Both the position numbers and the translations under genes were made by a program. Shown here one piece after another: positions 23,321-31,470 of a DNA stretch of 31,470 nucleotides (positions are counted from its first letter, which is position 1; each line of letters begins with the position of its first letter). Source of the DNA: an uncultured Collinsella sp. Its GTDB lineage: Bacteria > Actinomycetota > Coriobacteriia > Coriobacteriales > Coriobacteriaceae. The notes under the pieces are model-generated. The model made no database searches, had not been told where the DNA came from, and was given only the letters and a program-made list of their open reading frames with translations. The stretch covers positions 1 to 31,470 of the forward strand of contig CABQHT010000021.1 of NCBI GenBank assembly GCA_902464035.1, written 5' to 3'.

Positions 23321-24424
23321 ATGAAGTTCACCGTCAGCCAGAGCTCGCTTACACAAGCCATCGGCGTCGTTATGAAGGGTGTCGCTTCGGCATCCACCCT
23401 TCCCATCCTGTCGGGCGTGCTCGTTAAGGCCCAAGACGGCATCTTGGAATTCCAGACCTCTAACTACACCATCTCGATCCGTCATCGCATCGCGGCGCAT
23501 GTCGAAGAAGAGGGCGAGATGGTTATCCCCTGTAAGATGCTCTCCAATATCACCAAGACCCTCCCCGATGCCCCGGTCACCTTTGAGCTGTCCGAGCGCC
23601 AGGTGCTGATTGGTTGCGAGAAGAGCTCTTTCCGCCTGAACACGCTCGATGCCAATGACTTCCCCGAGTTTCCGGCCTATGCCATCGAGAGTGCCGTGGA
23701 GCTGCCGACCGATGTCTTGTCCGAGATGGTCGGCCGCGTGTGGCGCGTCACCTCGACCGACAAGGCTCGCCCCATCCTGGGCGGCGTGCACATGAAGGTC
23801 GAGAACAACACCGTACGCCTGGTGGCGACCGATTCCTTCCGCTTGGCCGTGTGCGATACGCAGGTCGAGACCTCGACCCTCGAGGGCTCCTTTGAGCTCA
23901 ACGTTCCGGCCGACGCCTTTAACGACGCGCTGAACATCATGGCCAGCCAGGCGACCATCATGATCGGGGCTACCGACACCCAGGTCGTCTTCGAGGCCGG
24001 CAACACCACCTACGTGTCGCGCCGTATCGAGGGCGTGTACCCCAACTACAAGCAGCTCATCCCCGATTCGTGCGTGACGAGCGTCAAGATCGACGTCGCC
24101 GCCTTTAACGCCGCCCTCAAGCGCGTGGCCGTTATCGCGAGCGCCAACCCCGCCGTCAAGTTCGAGATCGATGTCGAGAACGGGCAGATGGGCCTGTCCT
24201 CCATTTCCAATGACCAGGACCTTGCGCAGGAGACGATCGATGTCGAGGCCGAGGGCGAGTCGGGTACCATCGCCTTCAACTACCATTACATCTTCGGCTG
24301 CCTCAATGCCCTGTCCAAGGAGAAGGAGATCACGCTGGAGCTCAAGAGCTACTCGCAGGCGGGCATCTTTAAGTCCTACGACAAGATCAACTACCTGTAC
24401 CTGGTCATGCCGGTCCGCATCTAG
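23321..24424 (+). CDS. dnaN: DNA polymerase III beta subunit (sliding clamp)
   Basis: A 367-residue clamp with the normal length and three repeated domains. The N-terminus MKFTVSQSSLTQAIGVV and the C-terminus YLYLVMPVRI are typical; the latter forms part of the pocket that binds polymerase and other partners. The homodimeric ring encircles DNA and tethers polymerase III. The start is ATG with AAAGG about nine bases upstream. It lies just after the unwinding element and 9 bp before recF, so it is probably co-transcribed with recF and dciA. Confidence 0.97.
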   Translation: MKFTVSQSSLTQAIGVVMKGVASASTLPILSGVLVKAQDGILEFQTSNYTISIRHRIAAHVEEEGEMVIPCKMLSNITKTLPDAPVTFELSERQVLIGCEKSSFRLNTLDANDFPEFPAYAIESAVELPTDVLSEMVGRVWRVTSTDKARPILGGVHMKVENNTVRLVATDSFRLAVCDTQVETSTLEGSFELNVPADAFNDALNIMASQATIMIGATDTQVVFEAGNTTYVSRRIEGVYPNYKQLIPDSCVTSVKIDVAAFNAALKRVAVIASANPAVKFEIDVENGQMGLSSISNDQDLAQETIDVEAEGESGTIAFNYHYIFGCLNALSKEKEITLELKSYSQAGIFKSYDKINYLYLVMPVRI

Positions 24425-24433
24425 CGCTGCGCC

Positions 24434-25540
24434 ATGACCATGTTCGCCCGCGATCTTTCCGTCGCGCACTACCGCAGCTTCGATAGCTATCGCCTTGCCC
24501 TGGACGAGGGCGTGACGATACTTGCGGGACCCAACGCGGCGGGAAAGACCAATCTCATAGAGGCGCTGCAGCTGCTGACGAGCGGCGCCTCGTTTAGGCA
24601 TCCGACCGCAGCCGAGCTCGTCCATGACGGCGTGGGCTCGTGCAAGGTCGAGCTGAGGATCGAGGGCGACGGCCGCGTGCTTGATATGGGATTGAGCGCG
24701 GAGGACGGTAAGCGCTCGTTTAGCCGCAACGGCAAGAGATGCTCTGCCGCCGGTGTGCGCGGGGTTCTGCCGAGCGTGCTGTTTTGCCCCGACCATCTGG
24801 ACATGGTTAAGCGAGGCGCCAGTGTGCGCCGAGCCGCCCTCGATGACTTTGGCATGCAGCTGAGCGCACGCTATGCCGATCTTGCGAGCACCTATGGGCG
24901 CTGCGTGACCCAGCGTAACGCCTTGCTCAAGGAGACCTGGTGCTGCCGCGAGATGCTCGGCGCGTGGAACGATTCGATTGCCCGCGCGGGCTCGGCCCTG
25001 CTCGTGCACCGGTTGGCCCTGCTCGACCGGCTGGCGGGCCATGTGCACACTGCCTACGGGCAAGTGGCGTCAGGTGAGACCGCCAACGTGACCTATGCGT
25101 CCACGCTGGGGGATTTGCCCCAGGTCGAGGATCGCGAAGAGCTGAAGGGCTGGGCGTACGAGCGCATGCTGGCCGCCCTTGACGAGCATGCCGACGAGGA
25201 AATTCGCCGCGGCGTGACGTTGGTGGGACCGCATCGCGACGAGATCGAGTTCACCGTGGCTGGTCGCTCCGCCCGTTCATTTGCCAGCCAAGGACAGCAG
25301 CGCACGCTGGTGCTGTCCTGGAAGGTGGCCGAGGTTGCCGTGGCTCGCGATGTCCTGGGCACCGCCCCACTGCTGCTTCTGGACGACGTGATGAGTGAGC
25401 TCGACGGCGATCGTCGCGGCGCTTTCCTGCGGCTGATCGGCGATGATATCCAGACGGTCATAACTACGACCAACCTGGGGTACTTTACCGATGACCTGCT
25501 CGATCGAGCCAAGGTGGTGAGCATGGGTGAGACGTGCTAA
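24434..25540 (+). CDS. recF: DNA replication/repair protein RecF
   Basis: A 368-residue SMC-like ATPase that helps load RecA at gaps with RecO and RecR. Walker A is GPNAAGKT (32-39), the ABC signature region is ASQGQQRTLVLSW (about 284-296) and Walker B is LLLLDDVMSELD (about 315-326). It starts 9 bp after dnaN; a second ATG two codons later is possible. The upstream ribosome binding site is weak, so translation is probably coupled to dnaN. The 3' end overlaps the next gene by 14 bp. Confidence 0.95.
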   Translation: MTMFARDLSVAHYRSFDSYRLALDEGVTILAGPNAAGKTNLIEALQLLTSGASFRHPTAAELVHDGVGSCKVELRIEGDGRVLDMGLSAEDGKRSFSRNGKRCSAAGVRGVLPSVLFCPDHLDMVKRGASVRRAALDDFGMQLSARYADLASTYGRCVTQRNALLKETWCCREMLGAWNDSIARAGSALLVHRLALLDRLAGHVHTAYGQVASGETANVTYASTLGDLPQVEDREELKGWAYERMLAALDEHADEEIRRGVTLVGPHRDEIEFTVAGRSARSFASQGQQRTLVLSWKVAEVAVARDVLGTAPLLLLDDVMSELDGDRRGAFLRLIGDDIQTVITTTNLGYFTDDLLDRAKVVSMGETC

Positions 25541-26090
25541 TTACGAGCGCGAGAGCGAGACAGTCGCCTTCAGCGGGTTTTTGAACGCAGAGCGTCAGCG
25601 CATCCTGGCGGCTGCGACCCCTGAGCGCCGTGCGCAGATGGAGGCCGCCGAGGAGTCGCGCACGGTCTATCGCGCATGGAACGCGGTGTGCTCGGGTACG
25701 CGCGAGGGGCGGCATGTGACGGGACTGCGCTACCTGCCCGAGTCCAATGAGCTGCTGGTGTATCTCGACTCGCCCTCGTGGACGCAGGAAATGACGCTGT
25801 TGCGCGAGATCATTCGCGCGCGCATGGAGCGCGCCGGTGCGCATGTGGACGGCCTGGTGTTCAAAACCACCGCGCCCGGCCACACGCCGCCCGCCGCCAA
25901 GGAGCGCCTGCGCCCGGCGACGACCGAGCGACCGCCGGCCCCGCACGCCGACCTAAGTGAGGCCGAGCGTACCGAGATCGAGCGCCAAGTGGCGCCCATC
26001 GAAGACCAAAAACTGCGCGAGGCCCTCGAGAATGCCATGAGAGCCAGTGCCGAGTGGGCCAAGGGCGTGCAAAGCAAAAAAGAGCCTTAA
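25527..26090 (+). CDS. dciA: DUF721 protein, probable DciA helicase operator/loader
   Basis: A 187-residue protein with the DUF721/DciA domain at about 45-105 (YRAWNAVCSGTREGRHVTGL, ESNELLVYLDSPSWTQEMTLL). DciA loads the replicative helicase DnaB in bacteria without DnaC or DnaI, and its gene lies between recF and gyrB in actinobacteria, as here. The C-terminal region (about 115-187) is Pro/Glu/Ala-rich and charged, probably flexible. The start is GTG 25527, overlapping recF by 14 bp, preceded by AAGGTGGTGA. A terminator follows. The DciA label rests on domain pattern and position. Confidence 0.88.
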   Translation: MRRANYERESETVAFSGFLNAERQRILAAATPERRAQMEAAEESRTVYRAWNAVCSGTREGRHVTGLRYLPESNELLVYLDSPSWTQEMTLLREIIRARMERAGAHVDGLVFKTTAPGHTPPAAKERLRPATTERPPAPHADLSEAERTEIERQVAPIEDQKLREALENAMRASAEWAKGVQSKKEP

Positions 26091-26116
26091 ATCGCATCTG
26101 GTGGCCTTGTAGAGCC

Positions 26117-26146
26117 AAATACCCTCGTTCCCGAGGGTATTTTTTT
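26117..26146 (+). terminator. Intrinsic terminator after dciA
   Basis: An 11-bp stem (26117-26127 with 26132-26142) with a four-base loop TTCC runs into a T-run ending at 26146. It closes the dnaA-dciA transcript, so gyrB needs its own promoter just downstream. Confidence 0.93.
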
Positions 26147-26195
26147 ACGATAAACTAGTAAGGCTGTACACATTTTCTTGACTGAAGGAGGACGT

Positions 26196-28226
26196 GTGGC
26201 AAACGAAAACGATTACGATGGCGGCGAGATTAAGATTCTCGAAGGTCTCGAGGCCGTTCGTAAGCGCCCGGGCATGTATATCGGCTCGACGAGCGCCAGC
26301 GGTCTGCATCACCTGGTGTGGGAGATCGTTGACAACTCCGTCGACGAGGCCATGGCCGGTTTCTGCACCGAGATCCAGGTGACGGTCCACGCCGACAACT
26401 CCATCACGGTCGTCGACAACGGGCGCGGCATCCCCGTCGACGAGCACCCTGTTAAAAAGATCCCGACGCTCGAGGTCGTTATGACGATCTTACACGCCGG
26501 CGGTAAGTTCGATAACTCGGCCTATAAGGTCTCGGGCGGCCTGCACGGCGTAGGCATCTCCGTCGTCAACGCACTGTCCAAGCGCGTGGTCGTTCAGGTC
26601 CGTCGCGATGGCAACACCTACGAGATGGAGTTCTCGCGCGGCAAGACCGTCAAGAAGATGGAGGTCGTGGGCACCTCGGATTCGACGGGCACCACCGTCA
26701 CCTTCTGGCCCGACGACGAGATCTTCGAGACCTGCATCTACGATTTCGATACGCTGCACAACCGTCTGCAGGAGACGGCGTTCCTCAATAAGAACCTCAA
26801 AATCGTGCTGACCGACGAGCGCGAGGAGACTCCCCACGTGGAGGAGTTTTGCTACGAGGGCGGCATCATCGACTTCGTCAAGTTCCTCAACGAGGGCAAG
26901 GACGTCCCCGAGGCCTTTAAGGAGCCCATCTACATCGAGGGCAAATCGGACCCGGACGCGCCCGTGGCCAAGATGGGCGAGGTCGAGGTTTCCCTGCAGT
27001 GGAATAGCGGCTACGGCGAGAACGTCATGTCGTTTGCCAACGACATCTACACTCCCGAGGGCGGCATGCACCTTGAGGGCTTCCGCACCGCGCTCACCCG
27101 CGTGATCAACGACTACGCGCGCAAACAGAACCTGCTCAAGGAAAAAGACGCCAACCTGACCGGCGACGATGTGCGCGAGGGCCTTTCGGCCGTTATCTCG
27201 GTCAAGCTGCCCGATCCGCAGTTTGAGGGCCAGACCAAGGCCAAGCTCGGTAGCTCCTATATGCGCGCGCTCACGCTCAAGATCGTGACCGACGGCCTCG
27301 CCGATTACTTGGAGGAGCATCCCAAGCCCGCCCGCGAGATCGTCAAGAAGGCGCAACAGGCCTGCAAGGCGCGCAACGCCGCCCGCAAGGCGCGCGAGGC
27401 GACCCGCCGCAAGAGCCTGCTCGAGACGGCGTCCCTGCCCGGTAAGCTCGCTGACTGCTCGGTGCGCGATGCCGAGCTGACCGAGCTCTTCATCGTAGAG
27501 GGCGACTCGGCAGGCGGTTCGGCCAAGGACGGCCGTCGCCGAGACATCCAGGCGATTCTGCCCCTGCGCGGCAAGATTCTGAACGTCGAACGCGTTGGTG
27601 ACCATCGCGCATTCTCGAGTGACACCATCCAGTCGCTGATTACCGCGATCGGCTGCGGCGTCACGACGAGTGCCGGCGACGGCGGCGACTTCGATATCAC
27701 CAAGGCGCGCTACCACAAGATCATCATCATGACCGATGCAGACGTCGACGGTGCGCACATCCGCATCCTGCTGCTGACGTTCTTCTACAAGTACATGCGT
27801 CCGCTGATCGATGCCGGCTACGTCTATGTTGCCTGCCCGCCCATCTTTGGCATTAAGGTGCGCAACAAGATCCACTACGTGTATCCCAACGGCCGCCAGC
27901 CCGAAGACGAGATCCTGCGCGACACCATCCAGAGTCTGGGCCTGAACCCCGACGACAACGACGAGGACGGCAAGGCCAAGGACGGCAAGATCACCAAGAA
28001 GCGCAAGGGCTATACCGTCCAGCGCTACAAGGGCCTGGGCGAGATGGACCCCAAGCAGCTTGCCTCGACGACGATGGATCCCAAGACCCGCATCCTGCAG
28101 CGCGTGTCGATCGAGGATGCCGTGGTGGCAGACCGCGCCGTGCGCGAGCTGATGGGTTCCGAGGTCGGCTATCGCCGCGAGTACATCGAGAAGCACGCGC
28201 ATGATGCACGCTTCTTAGACGCCTAA
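26196..28226 (+). CDS. gyrB: DNA gyrase subunit B
   Basis: A 676-residue ATPase subunit of gyrase, which introduces negative supercoils. It has a GHKL ATPase domain (GLEAVRKRPGMYIG near the start, then EIVDNSVDEA), a transducer domain and a TOPRIM domain with EGDSAGG (E435) and TDADVDG (D514, D516, D518) that bind magnesium. The C-terminus YKGLGEMDPKQL is typical. The start is GTG 26196 with GAAGGAGGA at 26184-26192; an upstream in-frame TTG at 26178 precedes that site and is rejected. It is separated from gyrA by a 155-bp structured spacer. Its promoter must lie between the dciA terminator and about 26180. Confidence 0.97.
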   Translation: MANENDYDGGEIKILEGLEAVRKRPGMYIGSTSASGLHHLVWEIVDNSVDEAMAGFCTEIQVTVHADNSITVVDNGRGIPVDEHPVKKIPTLEVVMTILHAGGKFDNSAYKVSGGLHGVGISVVNALSKRVVVQVRRDGNTYEMEFSRGKTVKKMEVVGTSDSTGTTVTFWPDDEIFETCIYDFDTLHNRLQETAFLNKNLKIVLTDEREETPHVEEFCYEGGIIDFVKFLNEGKDVPEAFKEPIYIEGKSDPDAPVAKMGEVEVSLQWNSGYGENVMSFANDIYTPEGGMHLEGFRTALTRVINDYARKQNLLKEKDANLTGDDVREGLSAVISVKLPDPQFEGQTKAKLGSSYMRALTLKIVTDGLADYLEEHPKPAREIVKKAQQACKARNAARKAREATRRKSLLETASLPGKLADCSVRDAELTELFIVEGDSAGGSAKDGRRRDIQAILPLRGKILNVERVGDHRAFSSDTIQSLITAIGCGVTTSAGDGGDFDITKARYHKIIIMTDADVDGAHIRILLLTFFYKYMRPLIDAGYVYVACPPIFGIKVRNKIHYVYPNGRQPEDEILRDTIQSLGLNPDDNDEDGKAKDGKITKKRKGYTVQRYKGLGEMDPKQLASTTMDPKTRILQRVSIEDAVVADRAVRELMGSEVGYRREYIEKHAHDARFLDA

Positions 28227-28231
28227 CCTGC

Positions 28232-28334
28232 ACGGCTTTCCCAGCCACCGCACCTTCGCCCTCAATCGTCGGTCGCGTACCCAAGTACGCTTCCCTCCTC
28301 TTTCGGGCGAATCTGCGGCACCTGGAAAAGCCGT
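28232..28334. repeat. Layered imperfect palindrome in the gyrB-gyrA spacer
   Basis: Three nested pairs fold onto each other: 28232-28244 with 28322-28334 (12 of 13 pairs), 28248-28261 with 28305-28318 (12 of 14) and an inner hairpin GCGTAC-CCAA-GTACGC (28275-28290). The RNA would form one long arm. No T-run follows, so it is not a simple terminator. It may be a dispersed intergenic repeat or a processing/attenuation structure of the gyrB-gyrA transcript. Confidence 0.7.
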
Positions 28335-28381
28335 CTCCGTGGTAGGGAACTAATGGACCACGCAAACCATGAGGAGGTAAC

Positions 28382-31123
28382 GTGGCAGACGATATCAACA
28401 ACAACGAGGGTATGGGCGAGGCCGGCGATGCCGGCATGCCCGACGATCTGAAGCGCCTGCTTGCCCGTGCTGAGCAGGGCGAGGACGGCGATCCTGACGC
28501 CTATAACCCCGATGCCGATGATGACGAGGAAGAAGACGACGACGGTGAGCTCGAGGAGAGCTTTGGCGAAGTCGATCGTGGCGCCTCGGCCGGCGAGGAT
28601 ATAAACGGCGGCCAGCTCCAGATTTCGGAGTTTGGCCGCGAGATGAAGCAGTCGTTTATCGAGTATTCGATGTCGGTCATCACGGCGCGCGCCCTGCCGG
28701 ACGTGCGCGACGGCTTAAAGCCGGTGCACCGCCGCATCCTGTACGCGATGAACGAGAGCGGCATCTACCCCAACCGTCCGCACAAGAAGTCCGCTTGGAC
28801 GGTCGGCGAAGTTATCGGTAAGTACCATCCGCACGGTGACTCCGCGGTCTACGAGGCAATGGTTCGCCTGGCGCAGTGGTTCTCCATGCGCACGCCGCTC
28901 ATCGACGGCCACGGCAACTTCGGCAACATCGACGGCGACGGCGCCGCTGCCATGCGTTACACCGAGAGCCGCCTGGCAAAGCCCGCCATGGAGCTGCTGC
29001 GTGACCTGCAGAAGGATACCGTCGACTGGCAGCCCAACTACGACGAATCACTCGCCGAGCCCGTGGCACTGCCTGCGCGCTTCCCCAACCTGCTGGTCAA
29101 CGGCAGCCAGGGCATCGCCGTCGGCATGGCCACCAATATCGCCCCGCATAACCTCACCGAGGCGATCGAGGCAACCTGCTACCTGATCGATAATCCCGAC
29201 GCCACTGTCGACGAGCTCATGCAGATCATGCCCGGTCCGGACTTCCCCACCGGCGCCATCATCATGGGCAGTGCCGGTATTAAGCAGAGCTACGAGACCG
29301 GCCGCGGCTCCATTACCGTGCGCGCCAAGGCTCATGTGGAGTCCACCAAGACCGGCCGCAGCCGCCTGGTCTTTACCGAGATTCCCTACATGGTCAACAA
29401 GGGCACCCTGCAGGAGAAGATCGCCCAGCTCGTCAATGACAAGCGCATCGAGGGCATCTCGGATATGCGCGATGAGTCCAACCAGAAGGGTATCCGTCTG
29501 GTCATCGAACTCAAGAAGGGCGTCATCCCGCAGGTCGTGCTCAACAACCTGTACAAGTACACCTCGCTGCAGACGACCTTTGGCGCCAACAACCTGGCGC
29601 TTGTCAACGGCGTTCCCAAATGCCTGAGCCTGCGCGAGATGCTGCAGCACTACATCGACCACCAGGTCGACGTCGTCACCCGCCGCACCCGCTTCGACCT
29701 TAAGAAGGCCCAGGCCCGCGCGCATATCCTTGAGGGCTACCTGATGGCTCTCGACCATATCGACGAGGTCATCAGCATCATCCGTTCCTCGCAGACCGAC
29801 TCCGAGGCCAGCAGCCGCCTGATCGAGCGCTTTGGCTTTACGCCCGAGCAGACCACGGCCATCCTCGAGATGAAGCTGCGCCGCCTGACCGGCCTGGAGC
29901 GCGACAAGATTCAGGAAGAGCTGGACGGCCTGCGCCGCGCCATCGCCTACTACGAGGACCTGCTGGCGCACGAGGGGAAGATCCTGGGCGTCATTAAGGA
30001 AGAGATGCGCGAGATCTCCAAGAAGTTCGGCGATAAGCGCCGCACCGAGATCAGCCATGTCGAGAAGGACCTGGACGTCGAGGACCTCATTGCCGACGAG
30101 GACATGGTCGTGACCATCACCCACACCGGCTATGTCAAGCGCATCCCGGTGGCCGCCTACCGCGCCCAGAAACGCGGCGGCAAGGGCGTGTCGGGCGTCA
30201 ACCTCAAAGAGGACGATGTCATCGACGAGATGTTTATCGCATCCACGCACGAGTACGTGCTGTTCTTCTCGAGCAAGGGCAAGGTCTATCGCCTGAAGGT
30301 GCACGAGCTGCCGGTGGGTACGCGCCAGGCGCGCGGTACCGCGATCGTCAACCTGCTGCCCTTCGAGGAGGGCGAGAAGATCGCGAGCGTCATCAGCTGC
30401 CGCGAGTTCCCTGCCGACGAGTATCTGATGTTTGCCACCAAGAGCGGCATGGTCAAGAAGACCGTGATGAGCGCATATGACCGCAGCCGTCGCGACGGCC
30501 TGATCGCTATCAACCTGCGTGACGACGACGCGCTGCTGAACGTGCGCCGCGTGCGCGAGGGCGACAAGATTATCCTGGCCACCACCGCGGGCAAGGCGAT
30601 CATGTTCTCCGAGGAGCAGGTGCGCGCCACCGGCCGCGATACCAGCGGCGTTCGCGGTATCGGTATGAAGGACGGCGTGAGCGTTCTGGGCATGGAAGTC
30701 ACTAACGGCAACGGCGATCTGTTCGTCATCACCGAGCGCGGCTACGGCAAGCGCACGCCGGTCGCGGACTACCCGGAGCAGAATCGCGGCGGCCAGGGCG
30801 TCTACACCATCCAAATGACCGAGCGTAAGGGTAACCTCGCGGCCATGAAGACGGTGGGCCCGCAGCACGAGCTGTTCATCGTGACGGAGGGCGCGACGGT
30901 CATTCGCGTCAAGACCGACGAGATCAGCCAGACCGGCCGCGCCACCCAGGGCGTCAAGATGATGACCGTCGACGACAACGACCGCATCTGCGCCGTAGCC
31001 CGCATGACGGCCGCCAAGGAGAAGCCCGAAGGCGAAGCCACAGAAGACGGCTCTGCCCCCGAAGAAACCCCTGTCGATCTAGGCGACGGCAACGACATGC
31101 CAGAGGATCTCCTAGACGAGTAA
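28382..31123 (+). CDS. gyrA: DNA gyrase subunit A
   Basis: A 913-residue subunit that cuts and rejoins DNA. Catalytic Tyr193 lies in AAMRYTESR. The quinolone region reads KYHPHGDSAVYEAM, with Ser154 and Glu158 at the E. coli 83 and 87 positions, so no classic resistance change is seen. The GyrA box QKRGGKG (596-602), needed for DNA wrapping, precedes the C-terminal beta-pinwheel. The start is GTG with GAGGAGG upstream. The first about 75 residues are an acidic extension (runs of Asp and Glu) before the usual start of the core (REMKQSFIEYSMSVI); the C-terminal tail after the pinwheel is also acidic. A Trp replaces the usual Arg in KKSAWTVGEV. Confidence 0.97.
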   Translation: MADDINNNEGMGEAGDAGMPDDLKRLLARAEQGEDGDPDAYNPDADDDEEEDDDGELEESFGEVDRGASAGEDINGGQLQISEFGREMKQSFIEYSMSVITARALPDVRDGLKPVHRRILYAMNESGIYPNRPHKKSAWTVGEVIGKYHPHGDSAVYEAMVRLAQWFSMRTPLIDGHGNFGNIDGDGAAAMRYTESRLAKPAMELLRDLQKDTVDWQPNYDESLAEPVALPARFPNLLVNGSQGIAVGMATNIAPHNLTEAIEATCYLIDNPDATVDELMQIMPGPDFPTGAIIMGSAGIKQSYETGRGSITVRAKAHVESTKTGRSRLVFTEIPYMVNKGTLQEKIAQLVNDKRIEGISDMRDESNQKGIRLVIELKKGVIPQVVLNNLYKYTSLQTTFGANNLALVNGVPKCLSLREMLQHYIDHQVDVVTRRTRFDLKKAQARAHILEGYLMALDHIDEVISIIRSSQTDSEASSRLIERFGFTPEQTTAILEMKLRRLTGLERDKIQEELDGLRRAIAYYEDLLAHEGKILGVIKEEMREISKKFGDKRRTEISHVEKDLDVEDLIADEDMVVTITHTGYVKRIPVAAYRAQKRGGKGVSGVNLKEDDVIDEMFIASTHEYVLFFSSKGKVYRLKVHELPVGTRQARGTAIVNLLPFEEGEKIASVISCREFPADEYLMFATKSGMVKKTVMSAYDRSRRDGLIAINLRDDDALLNVRRVREGDKIILATTAGKAIMFSEEQVRATGRDTSGVRGIGMKDGVSVLGMEVTNGNGDLFVITERGYGKRTPVADYPEQNRGGQGVYTIQMTERKGNLAAMKTVGPQHELFIVTEGATVIRVKTDEISQTGRATQGVKMMTVDDNDRICAVARMTAAKEKPEGEATEDGSAPEETPVDLGDGNDMPEDLLDE

Positions 31124-31163
31124 GAGGAACTAGCTGGTAGAAAATATCAGACCCCATATATCG

Positions 31164-31196
31164 GCGGTCGGCGCACTGCGCGCCGACCGCTTTTTT
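31164..31196 (+). terminator. Intrinsic terminator of gyrA
   Basis: A perfect 11-bp GC-rich stem (31164-31174 with 31180-31190) with loop ACTGC is followed by six Ts. It lies 40 bp after the gyrA stop. Confidence 0.94.
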
Positions 31197-31214
31197 GACA
31201 ATCTTGAACCTCGC

Positions 31215-31351
31215 GTCGGCCCCGGCTGCCCGGCGGCATGCGAAGTCGATCGCGAGTTCCGCACGAGCCGGAGAGCACTTAATGTGCTCTCCGTGCGAGC
31301 AGGACTGTCCGAGCAGGCGACTTCGCATGCCGCCGGGCAGCCGGGGCCGAC
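31215..31351. repeat. 137-bp palindromic element with perfect 34-bp arms
   Basis: Arms 31215-31248 and 31318-31351 are perfect inverted repeats of 34 bp. Inside is a second hairpin of 10 bp (31269-31278 with 31284-31293, loop TTAAT). No open frame, no flanking direct repeat and no T-run are seen. It lies after the gyrA terminator and 27 bp before the -35 of the tRNA-Ile promoter. It may be a mobile or dispersed repeat (MITE/REP-like) or a structured RNA. Confidence 0.85.
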
Positions 31352-31378
31352 ACCCCTCAAAGATTTTCAAAAAAGTTG

Positions 31379-31408
31379 TTGACGCGCGCGTAACGACTCG
31401 TCTAATAT
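31379..31408 (+). promoter_or_regulatory. Promoter of tRNA-Ile
   Basis: TTGACG (31379-31384) and TAATAT (31403-31408) are separated by 18 bp. The tRNA starts 14 bp after the -10. Downstream bases are GC-rich, as is common for stable RNA promoters. Confidence 0.8.
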
Positions 31409-31422
31409 ATCCCTTGCGCGAT

Positions 31423-31470
31423 GGACCTGTAGCTCAGTTGGTTAGAGCGTCCGGCTGATAACCGGGAGGT
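31423..31470 (+). tRNA. tRNA-Ile (anticodon GAT), 3' part cut by window edge
   Basis: The sequence GGACCTG, TA, GCTC...GAGC, then the anticodon arm TCCGG-CTGATAA-CCGGG gives anticodon GAT (31457-31459). The variable region AGGT begins at the window edge. A tRNA-Ile after gyrA is common in actinobacteria, often followed by tRNA-Ala. Confidence 0.95.

Noticed and set aside
23066..25063. A 665-codon open frame antisense to dnaN and recF
   Set aside because: It covers two certain genes and crosses the origin gap. Its sequence is His/Asp/Gly/Arg-rich shadow translation.
26144..26174. TTTACG...TACACA as the gyrB promoter
   Set aside because: Spacing is 17 bp but both hexamers match poorly; a promoter must lie nearby, yet this pair is not strong enough to annotate.
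26490..28202. A 570-codon frame antisense to gyrB
   Set aside because: The opposite strand encodes an unmistakable GyrB; no motif or start signal supports the antisense frame.
28232..28334. Reading the gyrB-gyrA palindrome as an intrinsic terminator
   Set aside because: No T-run follows the outer stem, and gyrB and gyrA are normally co-transcribed.
29048..30868. A 606-codon frame antisense to gyrA
   Set aside because: Same reason: a shadow of a high-GC conserved gene.
31215..31351. Reading the large palindrome as an insertion sequence or CRISPR unit
   Set aside because: There is no transposase frame, no direct repeat series and no clear target-site duplication around it.

Overview
This window is the chromosomal replication-origin region of a fairly high-GC actinobacterium. 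The gene order on the right arm (dnaA, dnaN, recF, a DUF721/DciA gene, gyrB, gyrA, tRNA-Ile) and on the left arm (rpmH, rnpA, yidD, yidC, jag, rsmG, parA, parB, reading leftward) is the classic bacterial origin layout. The DUF721 gene between recF and gyrB, the paired WYL regulators and the gyrA to tRNA-Ile order point to Actinomycetota. The absence of spo0-type genes, the gut-type thioester/SpaA adhesin and the overall protein style suggest Coriobacteriia, possibly Collinsella or a relative. That placement is an inference made without database searches.

Layout. Positions 1-55 hold the end of a leftward tRNA-Gly(CCC). Positions 353-3784 encode a large LPxTG wall-anchored thioester adhesin with six SpaA/CnaB-like repeats. 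Leftward genes at 3851-7288 encode a small membrane protein and a membrane-bound M28-like protein whose peptidase halves are separated by a very long disordered insert. Two overlapping rightward WYL regulators (7487-9413, PafBC-like) converge on a leftward ddl-dinG pair (9410-13263). rlmN (13349-14401) runs rightward. From 19638 down to 14599 the leftward origin operon carries rpmH-rnpA-yidD-yidC-jag, then a terminator, then rsmG, a three-site parS array, parA, parB and a small membrane protein overlapping parB.

The origin appears bipartite. One non-coding segment (19639-19983) lies between rpmH and an unusual 452-residue gene; the other (23083-23320) lies between dnaA and dnaN. Both contain the 13-mer AGTTTTCAACAGG, a likely lineage-specific DnaA box. 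The second also has a five-unit DnaA-trio (CTA TTA CTA TTA TTA) followed by AT-rich DNA, so it is the best candidate for the unwinding site.

The most unusual gene is at 19984-21342, directly upstream of dnaA and 15 bp from it. It encodes a GHKL/Bergerat ATPase domain without a histidine phosphoacceptor domain, a Gln/Pro/Tyr/Met-rich low-complexity linker and a C-terminal winged-helix domain. Its low-complexity coding region contains further DnaA-box-like sequences. It is a good candidate for an undescribed regulator of replication initiation or of the dnaA operon. Other structured DNA includes a perfect 34-bp inverted repeat between gyrA and tRNA-Ile and a 103-nt layered palindrome between gyrB and gyrA. 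No rRNA, CRISPR array, insertion sequence or prophage is visible.
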